64,000 nt of DNA from an uncultured Acidovorax sp. (GTDB lineage: Bacteria; Pseudomonadota; Gammaproteobacteria; Burkholderiales; Burkholderiaceae_C): the NCBI GenBank assembly GCA_913774625.1, contig CAJYHL010000072.1, positions 1 through 64,000 of the forward strand, given 5' to 3'. This document shows positions 45,489 through 57,446 of this stretch, piece by piece. Position numbers and translations under genes: made by a program. How positions within the stretch are numbered: the first letter of the stretch is position 1; each line of letters starts with the position of its first letter. Under the pieces are notes generated by a model. That model was not told the DNA's origin. It did no database searches and was given only the letters and a program-made list of their open reading frames with translations.

Positions 45489-47018
45489 CTAGCGCGGCGC
45501 GTCCGCGCCCTGGGAGCGCAGGTAGTCCGCCGCCAGCTGCTTGCGGCTGAGCTTGCCGGCCGAGCTCATGGGAATGCGATCGACGAACAGGTACTGGCGC
45601 GGGTGCTTGTATTCGGCGATCAGGTCGGTGAGGTGGTCCTTCAAGGCCTGCTCGGGGATGGGGCCGCCGGTCGCGGTGCGCAGCATCGCCACGGCGCGTT
45701 CGCCGGTCACCGGGTCGGGAATGCCGAAGACCACCGCCTCGGCCACGGCGGGCAGCTTCAGCAGCGCCTGCTCGACTTCCAGCGGCGAGATCGGGTAGCC
45801 GTCGGACTTCAGCTGGTCCTTCTCGCGGCCGTCGATGAGGTAGCAGCCGTCCTCCTGCCGCCGCACCAGGTCGCCCGTGCCGAGCCAGCGGTCCGCCGGC
45901 AGCCGGTCGGGCGCCCGGCCGTTCCACAGCCCCAGGGTGTTGGCCGGCGAGCGCGCCAGCAGCTCGCCGGTGCCGGTCTGCTGCACGTCCACCCCGGGCA
46001 GCGGCCAGCCGATCGAGGGCTGCACGGTCGCGCCGACATCGGGCTGGCAGAAGATGGGGCCGCCGGACTCGGTCATGCCGTAGGTGGTGCGCAGCGCGCA
46101 GCCCCACTGCGCCCGCCAGGCCTGGCCGAGTTCGGGCGGGCACAGGTCGCCGCCGGCCACGCAGAAGGTGTGCGCCAGGGCGGCGTGATCCGGCCCGCCG
46201 GCCTGCTGCGCGCAGGCCAGCAGGTTCTTGAAGTGCGAGGGCGTGCCTTTGAGAAAGCTCAGCGGCTGCCGCTGCAGCAGGGCGAGGGTGGTGTCCGCCG
46301 ACAGCGTGGGCAGCAGGGCGACCGCGCGCCCCAGGCGGTGCGCGGCGAGGATCATCAGGATGCTCCAGGGCACGATGGCGTCCAGCATGGAATGCACGGC
46401 GCCCGTGCCCGCCGCGCCCTGCGCCGCAGGCGGCGGCATGGTCGCGAGCATCAGCTCGACCGCCGCGGCCAGCGTGGCCTGCGAATGCACCACGCCCTTG
46501 GGCGTGCCGGTGGTGCCGGACGTGTAGAAGATGGAAGCGAGCGCATCGGGCGCAACGCCCGGCGTGGCCGGCCCGGCCGACGCGGGCAACGCGGACCAGG
46601 GCTGGAAGATGCCCGACAGCAGCGGGCCGCCATCGACGATCCAGGCGCGCTCGATGGCGGCGTGGCGCCCGATCATCGCGGCATGGCGGGCATGGTTCTC
46701 GCGGTCGCCCACGTAGTAGCGCGCGCCGCTGTGGGCCAGCAGATGGTCGATCTCGCCGGAGACGAGCCGCTGGTGCAGCGGCACGATCACGGCGCCGACT
46801 CCGAGGCAGGCGTAGTACAGGGCGACCAGTTCCAGGCGGTTGCCCAGATGGATGGCGATGCGGTCGCCGGGCTCCACGCCCGACCGGCGCAGGCCGGCGG
46901 CGACTTGGCCGACCCGCTGCGCCAGCTCCCGGTACGGCACGCGGCGTTCGTCTTCCACCACCGCCAACGCGTCCGGGCGTTGCGCGGCCACTTCGAGGAA
47001 TTCGGTCAGCAAGCTCAT
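45489..47018 (-). CDS. AMP-forming acyl/aryl-CoA ligase
   Basis: A 509-residue adenylating enzyme (ANL superfamily). P-loop FYTSGTTGTPKGVVHSQ, the A5 region TTYGMTESGG, GTGDLVRRQEDGCYLIDGRE, and the catalytic Lys near the end in MSSAGKLSRKQL. It activates a carboxylic acid to acyl-AMP and then usually acyl-CoA. Substrate not evident. Start 47018 (MSLLTEFLEV) follows an AAAGGTGAG ribosome-binding site at good spacing. It is 266 bases downstream of a FadL-type porin gene read in the same direction; together they could import and activate a hydrophobic acid. Confidence 0.88.
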   Translation of the reverse strand: MSLLTEFLEVAAQRPDALAVVEDERRVPYRELAQRVGQVAAGLRRSGVEPGDRIAIHLGNRLELVALYYACLGVGAVIVPLHQRLVSGEIDHLLAHSGARYYVGDRENHARHAAMIGRHAAIERAWIVDGGPLLSGIFQPWSALPASAGPATPGVAPDALASIFYTSGTTGTPKGVVHSQATLAAAVELMLATMPPPAAQGAAGTGAVHSMLDAIVPWSILMILAAHRLGRAVALLPTLSADTTLALLQRQPLSFLKGTPSHFKNLLACAQQAGGPDHAALAHTFCVAGGDLCPPELGQAWRAQWGCALRTTYGMTESGGPIFCQPDVGATVQPSIGWPLPGVDVQQTGTGELLARSPANTLGLWNGRAPDRLPADRWLGTGDLVRRQEDGCYLIDGREKDQLKSDGYPISPLEVEQALLKLPAVAEAVVFGIPDPVTGERAVAMLRTATGGPIPEQALKDHLTDLIAEYKHPRQYLFVDRIPMSSAGKLSRKQLAADYLRSQGADAPR

Positions 47019-47285
47019 CTCAGGTCTCACCTTTCTCTTTTCTTCAAGCCAGCGCGCAGGACGCCAGGGGCAGGCCGCGCTGCGCAGTGCAGCTCGTTGG
47101 CGAAAAGAAGGGGAGAAAGAAAGAACGGAGTGGCGGCAGCCGATGCCGACGCGCCCCCACTCGCCGCACGAGCCCGGAGCGCGCCATGGTACTCAGGGAG
47201 TGTTCACGCGGCTGACAAAACCAGCGAAGCCGTGCTGGGCTTTGGAGGCGCGCCCATCGAGGACGGAAGGCTTGTGTCGGCGCGC

Positions 47286-48605
47286 TCAGAAAGTCCAGCC
47301 CACCGCCACGCCGAACAGCGTTTCCTTCAAGCGCACGTCGGCATTGCCGCCGCCGAAGCCGGCCGGCGGATTGCCGGGCGGGATGGAGCCGTTGCCGCGC
47401 ACCGTCTTGCCGAAGGCGTGGGCGGCGTAGCCGGTCACTTCCAGGCCGCTGGCGGTCTTCCAGGTGGCGCCCAGGCTCAGGTGGTCCTGCACCACGCCGG
47501 GCGCCAGCACGTTCAGGAAGGTTTCGCTGGACGGCACCGGCTGCGTGGCGTGGCTGATGCCGCCACGCAGCGTGAGCGTGGGCGACACTTGGTAGGCCAC
47601 GGCCAGCTTGACGACGTTGACGTCGCGCCAGCCGAAGCCCGGGCCGCCGGCAGCGCCCAGCGGCACGCCGCGCAGCAGGGGGGCCAGCGGGTTGCCCACG
47701 GCGGCGACCTGGCTGTAGCGGATGCGCTGCAGGTCGGCGCCCAGCGTCCACTCGTCATTGGGGCGCCAGGCGATGCCGACGCCGTAGTTCTCGGGCACGT
47801 CGAAGCGGCCGCCGTCGGCGAAGAGGCCGCGGTAGTCGTCGAACTTGCCGCGGATCTTGGAGGCCCAGGTGGCGCCCAGCGTCACGCCCGGCGCCACGGT
47901 GCCCGTCCAGCCCAGGCGCAGGCCGGCGCCCAGGCTGCTGTCGGTGCCCTGGTCGCTCACCTGCTGCGGCGCGGACGAGAAGCCCGAGAAGATGCCCACG
48001 CCCTTGGCCGAGAAGCGCTGGTAGGCCACATTCAGCCCCAGGCCGAAGCTGTGCTGCGGGTTGGGCTTCCACGCGACCGAGGGCGTGATGAAGAGCTGCT
48101 CCAGGTTCACGCCAGCCCGGCCCTGGGCGCCGAAGCGGCCGTAGGGATTGCGTTCGTAGTCGGTGTTCATGCCGCCGTTGCCGTAGGCCGCGATGCCCAC
48201 GCCCCACTGGTCCGAAAGCTGGCGGGTGATGCCGAATTCGGGCACGAAGAAGGTCTTGCGGCCGTTGCCGTCATAGGTGTCGTCCGGGCCGAAGGCATTG
48301 CCCACGATGCTGGCGCTGCGGCGCGGCAGGAACACGCTGGCGCCGGCGTCCACGCGGTTGCCCACCAGGGCGGTGTTGGCCGGGTTGGTGGCCGCCGCCA
48401 GCGCGTCCTGCCCCCAGGCGATGCCCACGCCGGCCTGGCCCAGCGCCTTGGCGCCGTAGCCGTGGGAGAAGTAGCCGTTGGTGGCGTGGGCGGCGGTGGA
48501 CCCGAGCAGGGCGGGGCCGGCGATGGACAGCAGCAGCGCGGCGGACGACGCGGCGCGGTGCAGGCTGCGGGGTGCGGAGGGGCGGGGGTTGGATGCAGTC
48601 GGCAT
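47286..48605 (-). CDS. FadL/TodX-type outer-membrane transporter
   Basis: A 439-residue outer-membrane porin: signal peptide ([21 protein letters not shown]), the FadL hatch start [20 protein letters not shown] with [17 protein letters not shown], and a barrel that ends in GVAVGWTF with terminal Phe. FadL proteins take up long-chain fatty acids; TodX-like ones take aromatic hydrocarbons. The AMP-forming ligase downstream supports a hydrophobic carboxylic acid or precursor as cargo. Confidence 0.88.
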   Translation of the reverse strand: MPTASNPRPSAPRSLHRAASSAALLLSIAGPALLGSTAAHATNGYFSHGYGAKALGQAGVGIAWGQDALAAATNPANTALVGNRVDAGASVFLPRRSASIVGNAFGPDDTYDGNGRKTFFVPEFGITRQLSDQWGVGIAAYGNGGMNTDYERNPYGRFGAQGRAGVNLEQLFITPSVAWKPNPQHSFGLGLNVAYQRFSAKGVGIFSGFSSAPQQVSDQGTDSSLGAGLRLGWTGTVAPGVTLGATWASKIRGKFDDYRGLFADGGRFDVPENYGVGIAWRPNDEWTLGADLQRIRYSQVAAVGNPLAPLLRGVPLGAAGGPGFGWRDVNVVKLAVAYQVSPTLTLRGGISHATQPVPSSETFLNVLAPGVVQDHLSLGATWKTASGLEVTGYAAHAFGKTVRGNGSIPPGNPPAGFGGGNADVRLKETLFGVAVGWTF

Positions 48606-48792
48606 GGCGGGCAGGGCAGGTCAGTTCAAAACCTGCATGCTGAAGACGCCGCTGCGCCGCGGCCACGAAAGAAGCCGCATATCGATAGTCGCGCACCGCA
48701 TTGGACGCGGTACCGCGTTCCTGCAATGGAATCCGCCGACAGCCCGCCTATCGCCTGCGCAGTCCGCTATGGAAAACGCAGCAAACGGCAGA

Positions 48793-49310
48793 TCAGCCGA
48801 CGCAGTCCACGCCCCAGGCGTCGATGCGCACCACGTCGCAATCCACTTCGGGGGCGATGCGGTCGGCGACCAGCCAGGGGCCGGCCTGCAGCGACAGCAG
48901 CGGGTGATGCCACACGCCGGGATGCAGCTGCAGCCCCTGCCGGCCGTCGGTGACGAAGGCGCGCAGGTGCTGCGGGCCCAGCGCGGCGGGCGCGATGGAG
49001 GCATCGGCCACCACGGCCACCAGCTGCAGCGCGGCGCCGAAGGGGGCGAAGGATTGCGTTCCCAGCCGGTGCCGCTCCATCAGCGTGAGCCGTGCGGGCA
49101 GCGCGGTGGCGTCGGCGTCGAACAGGCTGAAGGCGATGGAGCCGGGCTCGGCCGCGAAGGGCCGGGCCAGGTCGTGGTGGCGCATGCAGCGGCCGTCGTT
49201 GATGGCGATCTGCCGCGTGCCGCTGCCGCCCAGCGCGATCACCTGGCCGTAGGGCGCGAAGGCTTCGGCGGTGAGGGGCTGCACGGGCAGCTCCAGCCCC
49301 ACGCTCATGC

Positions 49311-49314
<4 letters not shown>
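48793..49314 (-). CDS. allA: Ureidoglycolate lyase-like protein (AllA family)
   Basis: A 173-residue cupin-like protein: [53 protein letters not shown] and [12 protein letters not shown] are AllA features. AllA splits ureidoglycolate into glyoxylate and urea in allantoin (purine) breakdown. Its ATG overlaps the stop of an amino-acid ABC ATPase gene by 4 bases, so it belongs to that transporter operon. That hints that the transporter brings in an ureide or a related compound. Family call good, exact reaction inferred. Confidence 0.8.
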
Positions 49315-50034
<720 letters not shown>

Positions 50035-50048
<14 letters not shown>

Positions 50049-50688
50049 AGAGTTTCTTCTCCAGGTGGGATGCATAGGCGGACAGCGGCCAGCACAGCAG
50101 GAAGTAGCCGGCGGCGACGAGCCCGTAGATGAGGAAGGGCTGGAAGGTGGCGTTGGCCAGCATGGAGCCGAGCTTGGTGAGGTCTTCGAAGCCGATGATC
50201 GAGGCCACGGCCGTGCCCTTGACGATCTGCACCGAGAAGCCCACGGTGGGCGCGATGGCCAGGCGCACGGCCTGCGGCAGCACCACGTGGCGCATCTGCT
50301 GGAAGTAGCCCATGGCGAGGCTGGACGAGGCCTCCCACTGCCCGTTGGGTATGGCCTGCACGCAGCCGCGCCAGACTTCGGCCAGGTAGGCGCTGGTGTA
50401 GAGCGTGAGGCCGATGGCGGCGGCCGTCCAGGCCGACACGTCGAAGCCCGCCATCGAAGCGCCGAAGAACACCAGGAACATCTGCATCAGCAGCGGCGTG
50501 TTCTGGAAGAGCTGGATGTAGGCGCGGCTCACGCGCTGCAGGCCGGGGTGGCGGCCCACGCGGGCGAACAGCACGGCCAGGCCCGCCGCGCCGCCCAGCG
50601 CGAAGGCCATGAGCGAGAGCAGCAGGGTGGCCCAGAGGCCTTCGGCCAGCTTCTGCAGGATGGGCAGCAGGGGGATGTCGGCGATCAT
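50035..50688 (-). CDS. Polar amino-acid ABC transporter permease, second
   Basis: A 217-residue inner-membrane permease of the HisM/GlnP type. LWATLLLSLMAFALGGAAGL is the first helix pair, IQLFQNTPLLMQMFLVFFG carries the conserved NTP, and AIPNGQWEASSSLAMGYFQ with RHVVLPQAVRLAIAPT is the ATPase loop. It starts inside the stop codon of the first permease (ATGA) and likely forms a heterodimer with it. Confidence 0.92.
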
Positions 50689-51416
50689 GCGGCGTCTCCG
50701 GAAGCGGCAGCGGCGGCAGCCGTGGCGGGGCGTGGCGCGGCGGCGGCCGGCGTGCGGCGCGCCACGATGACGTGGCGGCCCACCCAGGCCAGCACCTGGC
50801 GCAGCACCAGGGCCAGCGCGAAGTAGAGCGCCGTCACCACGATGTAGGTCTCGAACGCGCGGAAGTTGCGCGACTGGATGAAGTTGGCGGCGAAGGTCAG
50901 GTCCTGCGCGGCGATCTGCGACACCACCGAGGTGCCCAGCATCACGATGACGATCTGGCTGCTGAGCGCAGGCCAGACCTTCTGCAGCGCAGGCCGCAGC
51001 ACCACGTGCCGGAAGCACGCCCAGCGGCTCATGCCGAGGGCGCTGGCGGCCTCCAGCTGGCCGCGCGGCGTTTCCTGGATGCCGGCGCGCACGATCTCGG
51101 TGAGATAGGCGCCCAGGTTGACCACGGTGGTCAGCAGGCAGGCCTGCCATTCATTGAGCTGCAGGCCCAGCGAGGGCAGGCCGAAGAACACGAACATCAG
51201 CTGCACCAGGAAGGGCGTGTTGCGGATGGCCTCCACGTACAGCTTGAACAGCCAGTTCAGCGGCGCGATGCGCCAGGCGCGGCAGACGCCGCCGGCCACG
51301 CCGATCACGCCGCCCAGCAGGGCGCCGGCCGTGGTCAGCCCCAGCGTGAACGCGGCGCCCTGCGCCAGCTGGCCGCTGTAGTCGAAGACGGCGCCGAAGT
51401 CGAATGCATATGCCAT
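50685..51416 (-). CDS. Polar amino-acid ABC transporter permease, first
   Basis: A 243-residue inner-membrane permease with the same features as its partner: LGLTTAGALLGGVIGVAGGV, YVEAIRNTPFLVQLMFVFFG, and ETPRGQLEAASALGMSRWAC followed by RHVVLRPALQKVWPAL. The C-terminal 25 residues form an Ala-rich cytosolic tail. It is the second gene of the operon, 65 bases after the binding-protein gene. Confidence 0.92.
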   Translation of the reverse strand: MAYAFDFGAVFDYSGQLAQGAAFTLGLTTAGALLGGVIGVAGGVCRAWRIAPLNWLFKLYVEAIRNTPFLVQLMFVFFGLPSLGLQLNEWQACLLTTVVNLGAYLTEIVRAGIQETPRGQLEAASALGMSRWACFRHVVLRPALQKVWPALSSQIVIVMLGTSVVSQIAAQDLTFAANFIQSRNFRAFETYIVVTALYFALALVLRQVLAWVGRHVIVARRTPAAAAPRPATAAAAAASGDAA

Positions 51417-51481
51417 GGAGGCCTTCTTTTCTTCTTTTTCCGGTCAGCAGGCCCCGCAGGGGGCCTGCGGGGCCTGCCTGC

Positions 51482-52315
51482 TTACATCTTGGCCGGCAGA
51501 GGCATCTTCATCCACTGCTCGGACATCTTGTTCAGCTGGCCGTCGGCCTTGGCCTTGGTGATGATGGCGTCCACCTTCTGCAGCAGCGGCTCTTCGCCCT
51601 TGGCGACGCCCACGTAGCAGGGCGTGTCTTCCACGGCGAACTTGGCGTCGAGCTGGCGCAGCTTGGTGCGCTCGTTGACGGCGTTGGCGACGATGTTGCC
51701 CAGCGTCACCAGCTGCACCTGGCCGGTCAGGTAGCTCTGCGCCGTGGCGTTGTTGTCTTCGTAGCGCTTGATGGTGGCCGAGGCCGGCGCCAGCTTGGTC
51801 AGCGACAGGTCCTCGGTGGAGCCGCGCGTCACGCCGATGGTCTTGCCCGCCAGGTCGGCCGGGCCCTTGATGACGGCTTCCTTGGGGCCATAGACGCTCT
51901 TGGGGAAGGGCGCGTAGGCCTGGGTGAAGTCGATCACCTTGGCGCGTTCGGCGTTCTTGCCCAGGCTGGAGATGACCAGGTCGGCCTTGCCGGTGGTCAG
52001 GTAGGGAATGCGGTTGGTGCTGGTGACGGGCACCAGTTCGAGCTTCACGCCCAACTCCTTGGCCACCAGGTGCGCCATGTCGATGTCGTAGCCCTGCAGC
52101 TTCAGGTCGGTGCCCAGCGAGCCGAAGGGCGGGAAGTCCTGCGGGATGGCGATGCGGACCACGCCGGCCTTCTGGATGTTGGCCAGCACGTCGGCCCGGG
52201 CGGACGCCGCGCCGCCCAGGGCTGCGGCCGCGAAGGCAGTGGCGGCCAGCAGGGTGCGCAGGGCGCTGCGGCGGGCGGGCGAAAGGGTGGATGCGGCGGT
52301 GGCGATGCGGGTCAT
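51482..52315 (-). CDS. Amino-acid ABC transporter binding protein (SBP family 3)
   Basis: A 277-residue exported protein: signal peptide (RTLLAATAFAAAALGGAASARA), then VVRIAIPQDFPPFGSLGTD, LQGYDIDMAHLVAKELGVKL and GKADLVISSLGKNAERAKVI, the marks of polar amino-acid binding proteins. The start at 52315 (MTRIATAASTLS) follows AAGGAGCTTTCCCC. It heads the five-gene operon (binding protein, two permeases, ATPase, AllA-like lyase) and lies 13 bases after the GntR gene. Confidence 0.9.
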   Translation of the reverse strand: MTRIATAASTLSPARRSALRTLLAATAFAAAALGGAASARADVLANIQKAGVVRIAIPQDFPPFGSLGTDLKLQGYDIDMAHLVAKELGVKLELVPVTSTNRIPYLTTGKADLVISSLGKNAERAKVIDFTQAYAPFPKSVYGPKEAVIKGPADLAGKTIGVTRGSTEDLSLTKLAPASATIKRYEDNNATAQSYLTGQVQLVTLGNIVANAVNERTKLRQLDAKFAVEDTPCYVGVAKGEEPLLQKVDAIITKAKADGQLNKMSEQWMKMPLPAKM

Positions 52316-52328
52316 GGGGAAAGCTCCT

Positions 52329-53111
52329 TCAGGCAAGGGGAACGGGGAAGAGGGGAGGGGGAACGAGGCGGAAGGCTGCCGCCGCTGCGCCGCCGGCTTC
52401 GGCGGGCGCCGGCGGCGCATCCATGTCCATGTCGATGCCGCCCCGGCGGGCGGCCGACAGCAGGTGGGCGCGCATGGCCTGGGCGCTGGCTTCGGCGTCG
52501 CCCGCGGACAGCGCCTGCACGATGGCGTCGTGCTCGCGCGCGGGTTCGTCGTCGGCGCCGGTGCGGGCGAAGGGCAGGCGCAGGCTGTGGCCGATGGCGG
52601 GCTCCAGCTGCCGCGCCATGGCGACGAGGCCGGGGTTGCCTGACAGCTGGGCCAGCAGCAGGTGGAAATGCAGGTCGGTCTCGGCTGCGCTCAGCAGGTC
52701 GTTGCGCTGCAGCGCTTCGGACTGCAGCTGTTGCAGACGCTGCAGCTGCTGCAGGGCCGCCGCGTCGATGCGGGTGGCGGCGAGGGCCGTCCAGCCGGGT
52801 TCGAGCACCAGGCGCAGCTCGATCAGCTGGCGCGGCGAGAGGGTGCCCATCTCGGGTGCGGCGAAGGCGCGATGGGCCCGGTCGGCACCCTGGACATGCG
52901 TGCCGCGCACCATCACGCCGCGGCCGGGCTGGATGTCCACCAGCCCCAGCGTCTCCAGCACCGACAGCGCCTCGCGCAGCGAGGCCCGGCTGATGCCCAG
53001 GCGCTGCGCCAGCTCGCGCTGCGCGGGGAGCTGGCTGCCGCTGGCGTAGTGGCCGCTCAGGATCTGCTGCTGCAGCGTCTGCGCGATGGAGGAAGGGATG
53101 CGGGCGTGCAT
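52329..53111 (-). CDS. GntR/FadR-subfamily transcriptional regulator
   Basis: A 260-residue regulator: winged helix (SIAQTLQQQILSGHYASGSQ, RELAQRLGISRASLREALSV) and an FCD ligand-binding domain of all-helical type (LIELRLVLEPGWTALAA, DLHFHLLLAQLSGNPGL). FadR-type proteins bind small carboxylates, often with a metal held by Asp and His. It is the first gene of the transporter-AllA operon and is likely its local repressor. A short inverted sequence near 53160-53200 (CTGGTCCAACCGGTCTGACTGGTCAGACC) overlaps the promoter region and may be its operator. Confidence 0.88.
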   Translation of the reverse strand: MHARIPSSIAQTLQQQILSGHYASGSQLPAQRELAQRLGISRASLREALSVLETLGLVDIQPGRGVMVRGTHVQGADRAHRAFAAPEMGTLSPRQLIELRLVLEPGWTALAATRIDAAALQQLQRLQQLQSEALQRNDLLSAAETDLHFHLLLAQLSGNPGLVAMARQLEPAIGHSLRLPFARTGADDEPAREHDAIVQALSAGDAEASAQAMRAHLLSAARRGGIDMDMDAPPAPAEAGGAAAAAFRLVPPPLFPVPLA

Positions 53112-53159
53112 GGATGCGGTTTGCGTGTGCGGGCGGGCGTGCTGGCTTGCTTGGCTTCG

Positions 53160-53205
53160 ATCGGTCTGACTGGTCCAACCGGTCTGACTGGTCAGACCAC
53201 TGCAA
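53160..53205. promoter_or_regulatory. Possible GntR operator with repeated TCTGACTGG
   Basis: TCTGACTGG occurs twice (around 53164 and 53181), and CTGGTCAGACC next to GGTCTGACTGG makes an inverted repeat, 50-95 bases before the GntR start. FadR-type operators are palindromes with a TGGTxxxACCA core; TGGTCCAACCG fits roughly. Suggestive only. Confidence 0.4.
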
Positions 53206-53433
53206 CCCTCAAAGCGATTAGCGTGCCAACTTCAAAAAGAGGAGCATCCAACCCTTGCAGCAGCAGCGCTGCAGCGGCTTTTTGCCATCCATTCGCACCG
53301 CAAAAGCGCGCCGCGCCGTGCCCTGACATGCGCCGGCGCTGCCTGCCTTTGGTGCGGTGCAGCACGCCGGCGTGCAGCGGCCCGCCCCTGCTGGCCCGGG
53401 CCGCTGCGGGCGCCTGCCCATAATCAGCGCGTG

Positions 53434-54222
53434 ATGCGAACGACGGACACCACCACCCCGCTTGCCCGCCGCTGCCTGCTGGTGCAGGGCGGCGCGCTGG
53501 CCGGTGCGGCGCTGCTGCTGGCCGGCTGCAGCGCCCCCGCCCGCACCGACCGGGGCGAGGTGCAGGCCGCCGAACTGCAGTCCACCGAGCTGGCCCAGTC
53601 CGACGTGAACCGCATGGCCACGCTGGCCATGCGCGCCAATCTGGACAGCCTGTACCTGCTGATGGACAAGCTCTACCGCCGCAACCCGGCCGAATGGCGC
53701 AAGGGCGCCCTGGCGCCGGGCCAGCTGCCGGGCCGCATCCAGGCCGGCCAGCGCGTGCGCGAAGCGGTGGAGCAGCGCCAGCCCTGGGCGCCGCTGCAGG
53801 GCCGGCGCGACATCGCTGCGCTGGCCCTGGCGCTCGGCCCCGAGTTCACCGGCGACCGGGTGGCCGCCGTCACCTGGGCCACGGCCGACATGATCATCAC
53901 CGCCCATGGCGGCAAGACCGAGTTCTTCCTGATCGACGGGCTGGACGCTCAGCACCTCTACAACGCGGCGCGCAACGTGGAGATCGCCGTGTGGCTCATC
54001 GCCCAGCGGCGCGACGCCGCCACCGGCCAGCCGCTGCTGCTGGCCGACGAGATCGGCCCCGGCGGCGTGCGCAACCTGAGCTTCGAGCGGGAGTTCGGCA
54101 AGATCATCGCGCGGCTGGACCTGCTGGCCGGCGTGGTGGCCGAAAAGTACCGGCGCGCGGCCATCAGCTACGTGCAGAACCTGCTGGGCGGCAGCTTCCT
54201 GCAGTTCCTGCCGGTGCGCTGA
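53434..54222 (+). CDS. Predicted lipoprotein of unknown function
   Basis: A 262-residue protein with a lipoprotein signal: RRCLLVQGGALAGAALLLAGC, where LAGC is the lipobox, so the Cys would be acylated and the protein held in a membrane. The mature part is helical with a central stretch (ATADMIITAHGGKTEFFLIDG) and a C-terminal helix region (IARLDLLAGVVAEKYRRAAI). I recognise no certain named family. It stands just before the SAH riboswitch and metH but is probably separate. GTG at 53431 is an alternative start. Confidence 0.65.
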   Translation: MRTTDTTTPLARRCLLVQGGALAGAALLLAGCSAPARTDRGEVQAAELQSTELAQSDVNRMATLAMRANLDSLYLLMDKLYRRNPAEWRKGALAPGQLPGRIQAGQRVREAVEQRQPWAPLQGRRDIAALALALGPEFTGDRVAAVTWATADMIITAHGGKTEFFLIDGLDAQHLYNAARNVEIAVWLIAQRRDAATGQPLLLADEIGPGGVRNLSFEREFGKIIARLDLLAGVVAEKYRRAAISYVQNLLGGSFLQFLPVR

Positions 54223-54254
54223 CGGCCGGGCCCCGCCGCCCGTTAAAATTCCCG

Positions 54255-54360
54255 GCCCCCGAGGAGCGTTGCAGCGCGCGCCGGCTTGTGCCTTTCCATG
54301 CAGCCGGCGGCGTCAGGCTCGGGCCGTGCCCTGACTTGCCTTTCCAACGACGCTCACCTG
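54255..54360 (+). ncRNA. SAH riboswitch before metH
   Basis: CCCGAG (54258-54263) pairs with CTCGGG (54318-54323). GAGCGTTG (54264-54271) can pair with CGACGCTC (54348-54355), forming the pseudoknot of the S-adenosylhomocysteine riboswitch class. The context CGAGGAGCGTTGCAGC and ACGACGCTCACC matches that class well. These riboswitches turn genes on when SAH accumulates, and methionine synthase recycles the homocysteine from SAH. The gap to metH (about 38 bases) contains the ribosome-binding site. Confidence 0.88.
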
Positions 54361-54397
54361 TTGTTCCATCCCCCAACCGATCGCACAGGTGAGCCTG

Positions 54398-57133
<2,736 letters not shown>

Positions 57134-57166
57134 GACTGCGAGCCCCGCGCTCGGCTCCGGAAAAGA

Positions 57167-57227
57167 CGAAGGCCCCGCATGCGGGGCCTTCCATTTGGTG
57201 CATCTTTCAGCTTGTTAGCGTCCAGAG
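57167..57227. repeat. 61-bp direct repeat, copy 1 (tracr tail)
   Basis: Identical over 61 bases to 58177-58237. It covers the tracrRNA 3' tail, terminator and lower anti-repeat. The homology continues weakly on the left (CCGGAAAAGA versus CCGGAAAGG) and stops sharply on the right, where the true tracrRNA has its anti-repeat core. Confidence 0.97.
57168..57191. terminator. Perfect palindromic terminator shared by metH (+) and the sgRNA-like RNA (-)
   Basis: GAAGGCCCCGCA and TGCGGGGCCTTC form a 24-base perfect palindrome, 35 bases after metH. On the minus strand a CTTTTCC run follows, the better U-tract. It can end both converging transcripts. Confidence 0.8.
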
Positions 57228-57280
57228 GAGGCAAGCCTCCTGCTGCCGGAACACCTCCGCACATGGTCAACACGGACGAA

Positions 57281-57286
57281 AGTATA
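57281..57286 (-). promoter_or_regulatory. -10 box of the sgRNA-like gene
   Basis: TATACT on the minus strand matches TATAAT in five of six bases. A weak TTGCGG lies 15 bases upstream as a possible -35. The start 7-8 bases downstream falls near 57273, leaving 21 nt before the repeat-like GUUCCGG. Confidence 0.55.
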
Positions 57287-57344
57287 AATTAATCTCCACC
57301 TCCGCAAGCCACCCCACATACAATACGATCTCGCAACTCAGCCT

Positions 57345-57353
57345 TGCTAAAAT
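57345..57353 (+). promoter_or_regulatory. Extended -10 promoter of the NYN gene
   Basis: TGCTAAAAT carries the TGn extension and a five-of-six -10 (TAAAAT). It would start a transcript near 57360, about 87 bases before the NYN start codon. Another -10-like TACAAT lies at 57319-57324. Confidence 0.5.
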
Positions 57354-57403
57354 CAGGCCCACAATCCCTTCGCCGTGTCATTCAGTTGGCTTGGCTTAGG
57401 GCG

Positions 57404-57429
57404 AAAAGGCCACCGCAAGGTGGCTTTTT
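57404..57429 (+). terminator. Intrinsic terminator hairpin inside the NYN leader (attenuator-like)
   Basis: AAAAGGCCACC, loop GCAA, then GGTGGCTTTTT: an 11-bp stem with a U-run, 18 bases before the TTG start. It could stop transcripts begun at the extended -10, leaving a small RNA of about 70 nt, unless something lets polymerase through. Confidence 0.65.
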
Positions 57430-57446
57430 CATTGGTGGGTACCGCC

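Larger units (their letters stand above)
57160..57273 (-). ncRNA. Natural single-guide RNA candidate (tracrRNA-derived)
   Basis: Reading the minus strand from a predicted start near 57273: a 21-nt guide-like leader (57273-57253), then GUUCCGGC (57252-57245), identical to the first 8 bases of the CRISPR repeat in crRNA direction. Then comes a hairpin AGGAGG-CUUG-CCUCCU (57242-57227), then CUGGACGCUAAC (57225-57214). The last segment equals the lower anti-repeat of the tracrRNA and can pair with GUUCCGGC as the crRNA:tracrRNA duplex does. Next is the same tail as the tracrRNA (AAGCUGAAAGAUGCACC...) and the same terminator. All parts of a guide, a joined repeat:anti-repeat and a Cas9-binding tail are thus in one RNA. 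A TATACT box lies at 57286-57281. The function is inference, but the layout is plain in sequence. Confidence 0.7.

Noticed and set aside
45603-48953. 1116-codon plus-strand frame opposite the ligase and FadL genes
   Set aside because: Same antisense effect; composition is that of a shadow frame and the opposite strand has clear domains.
57404-57429. Hairpin before the NYN gene as terminator of metH
   Set aside because: metH already has a strong terminator 270 bases upstream, and an extended -10 promoter lies between the two.
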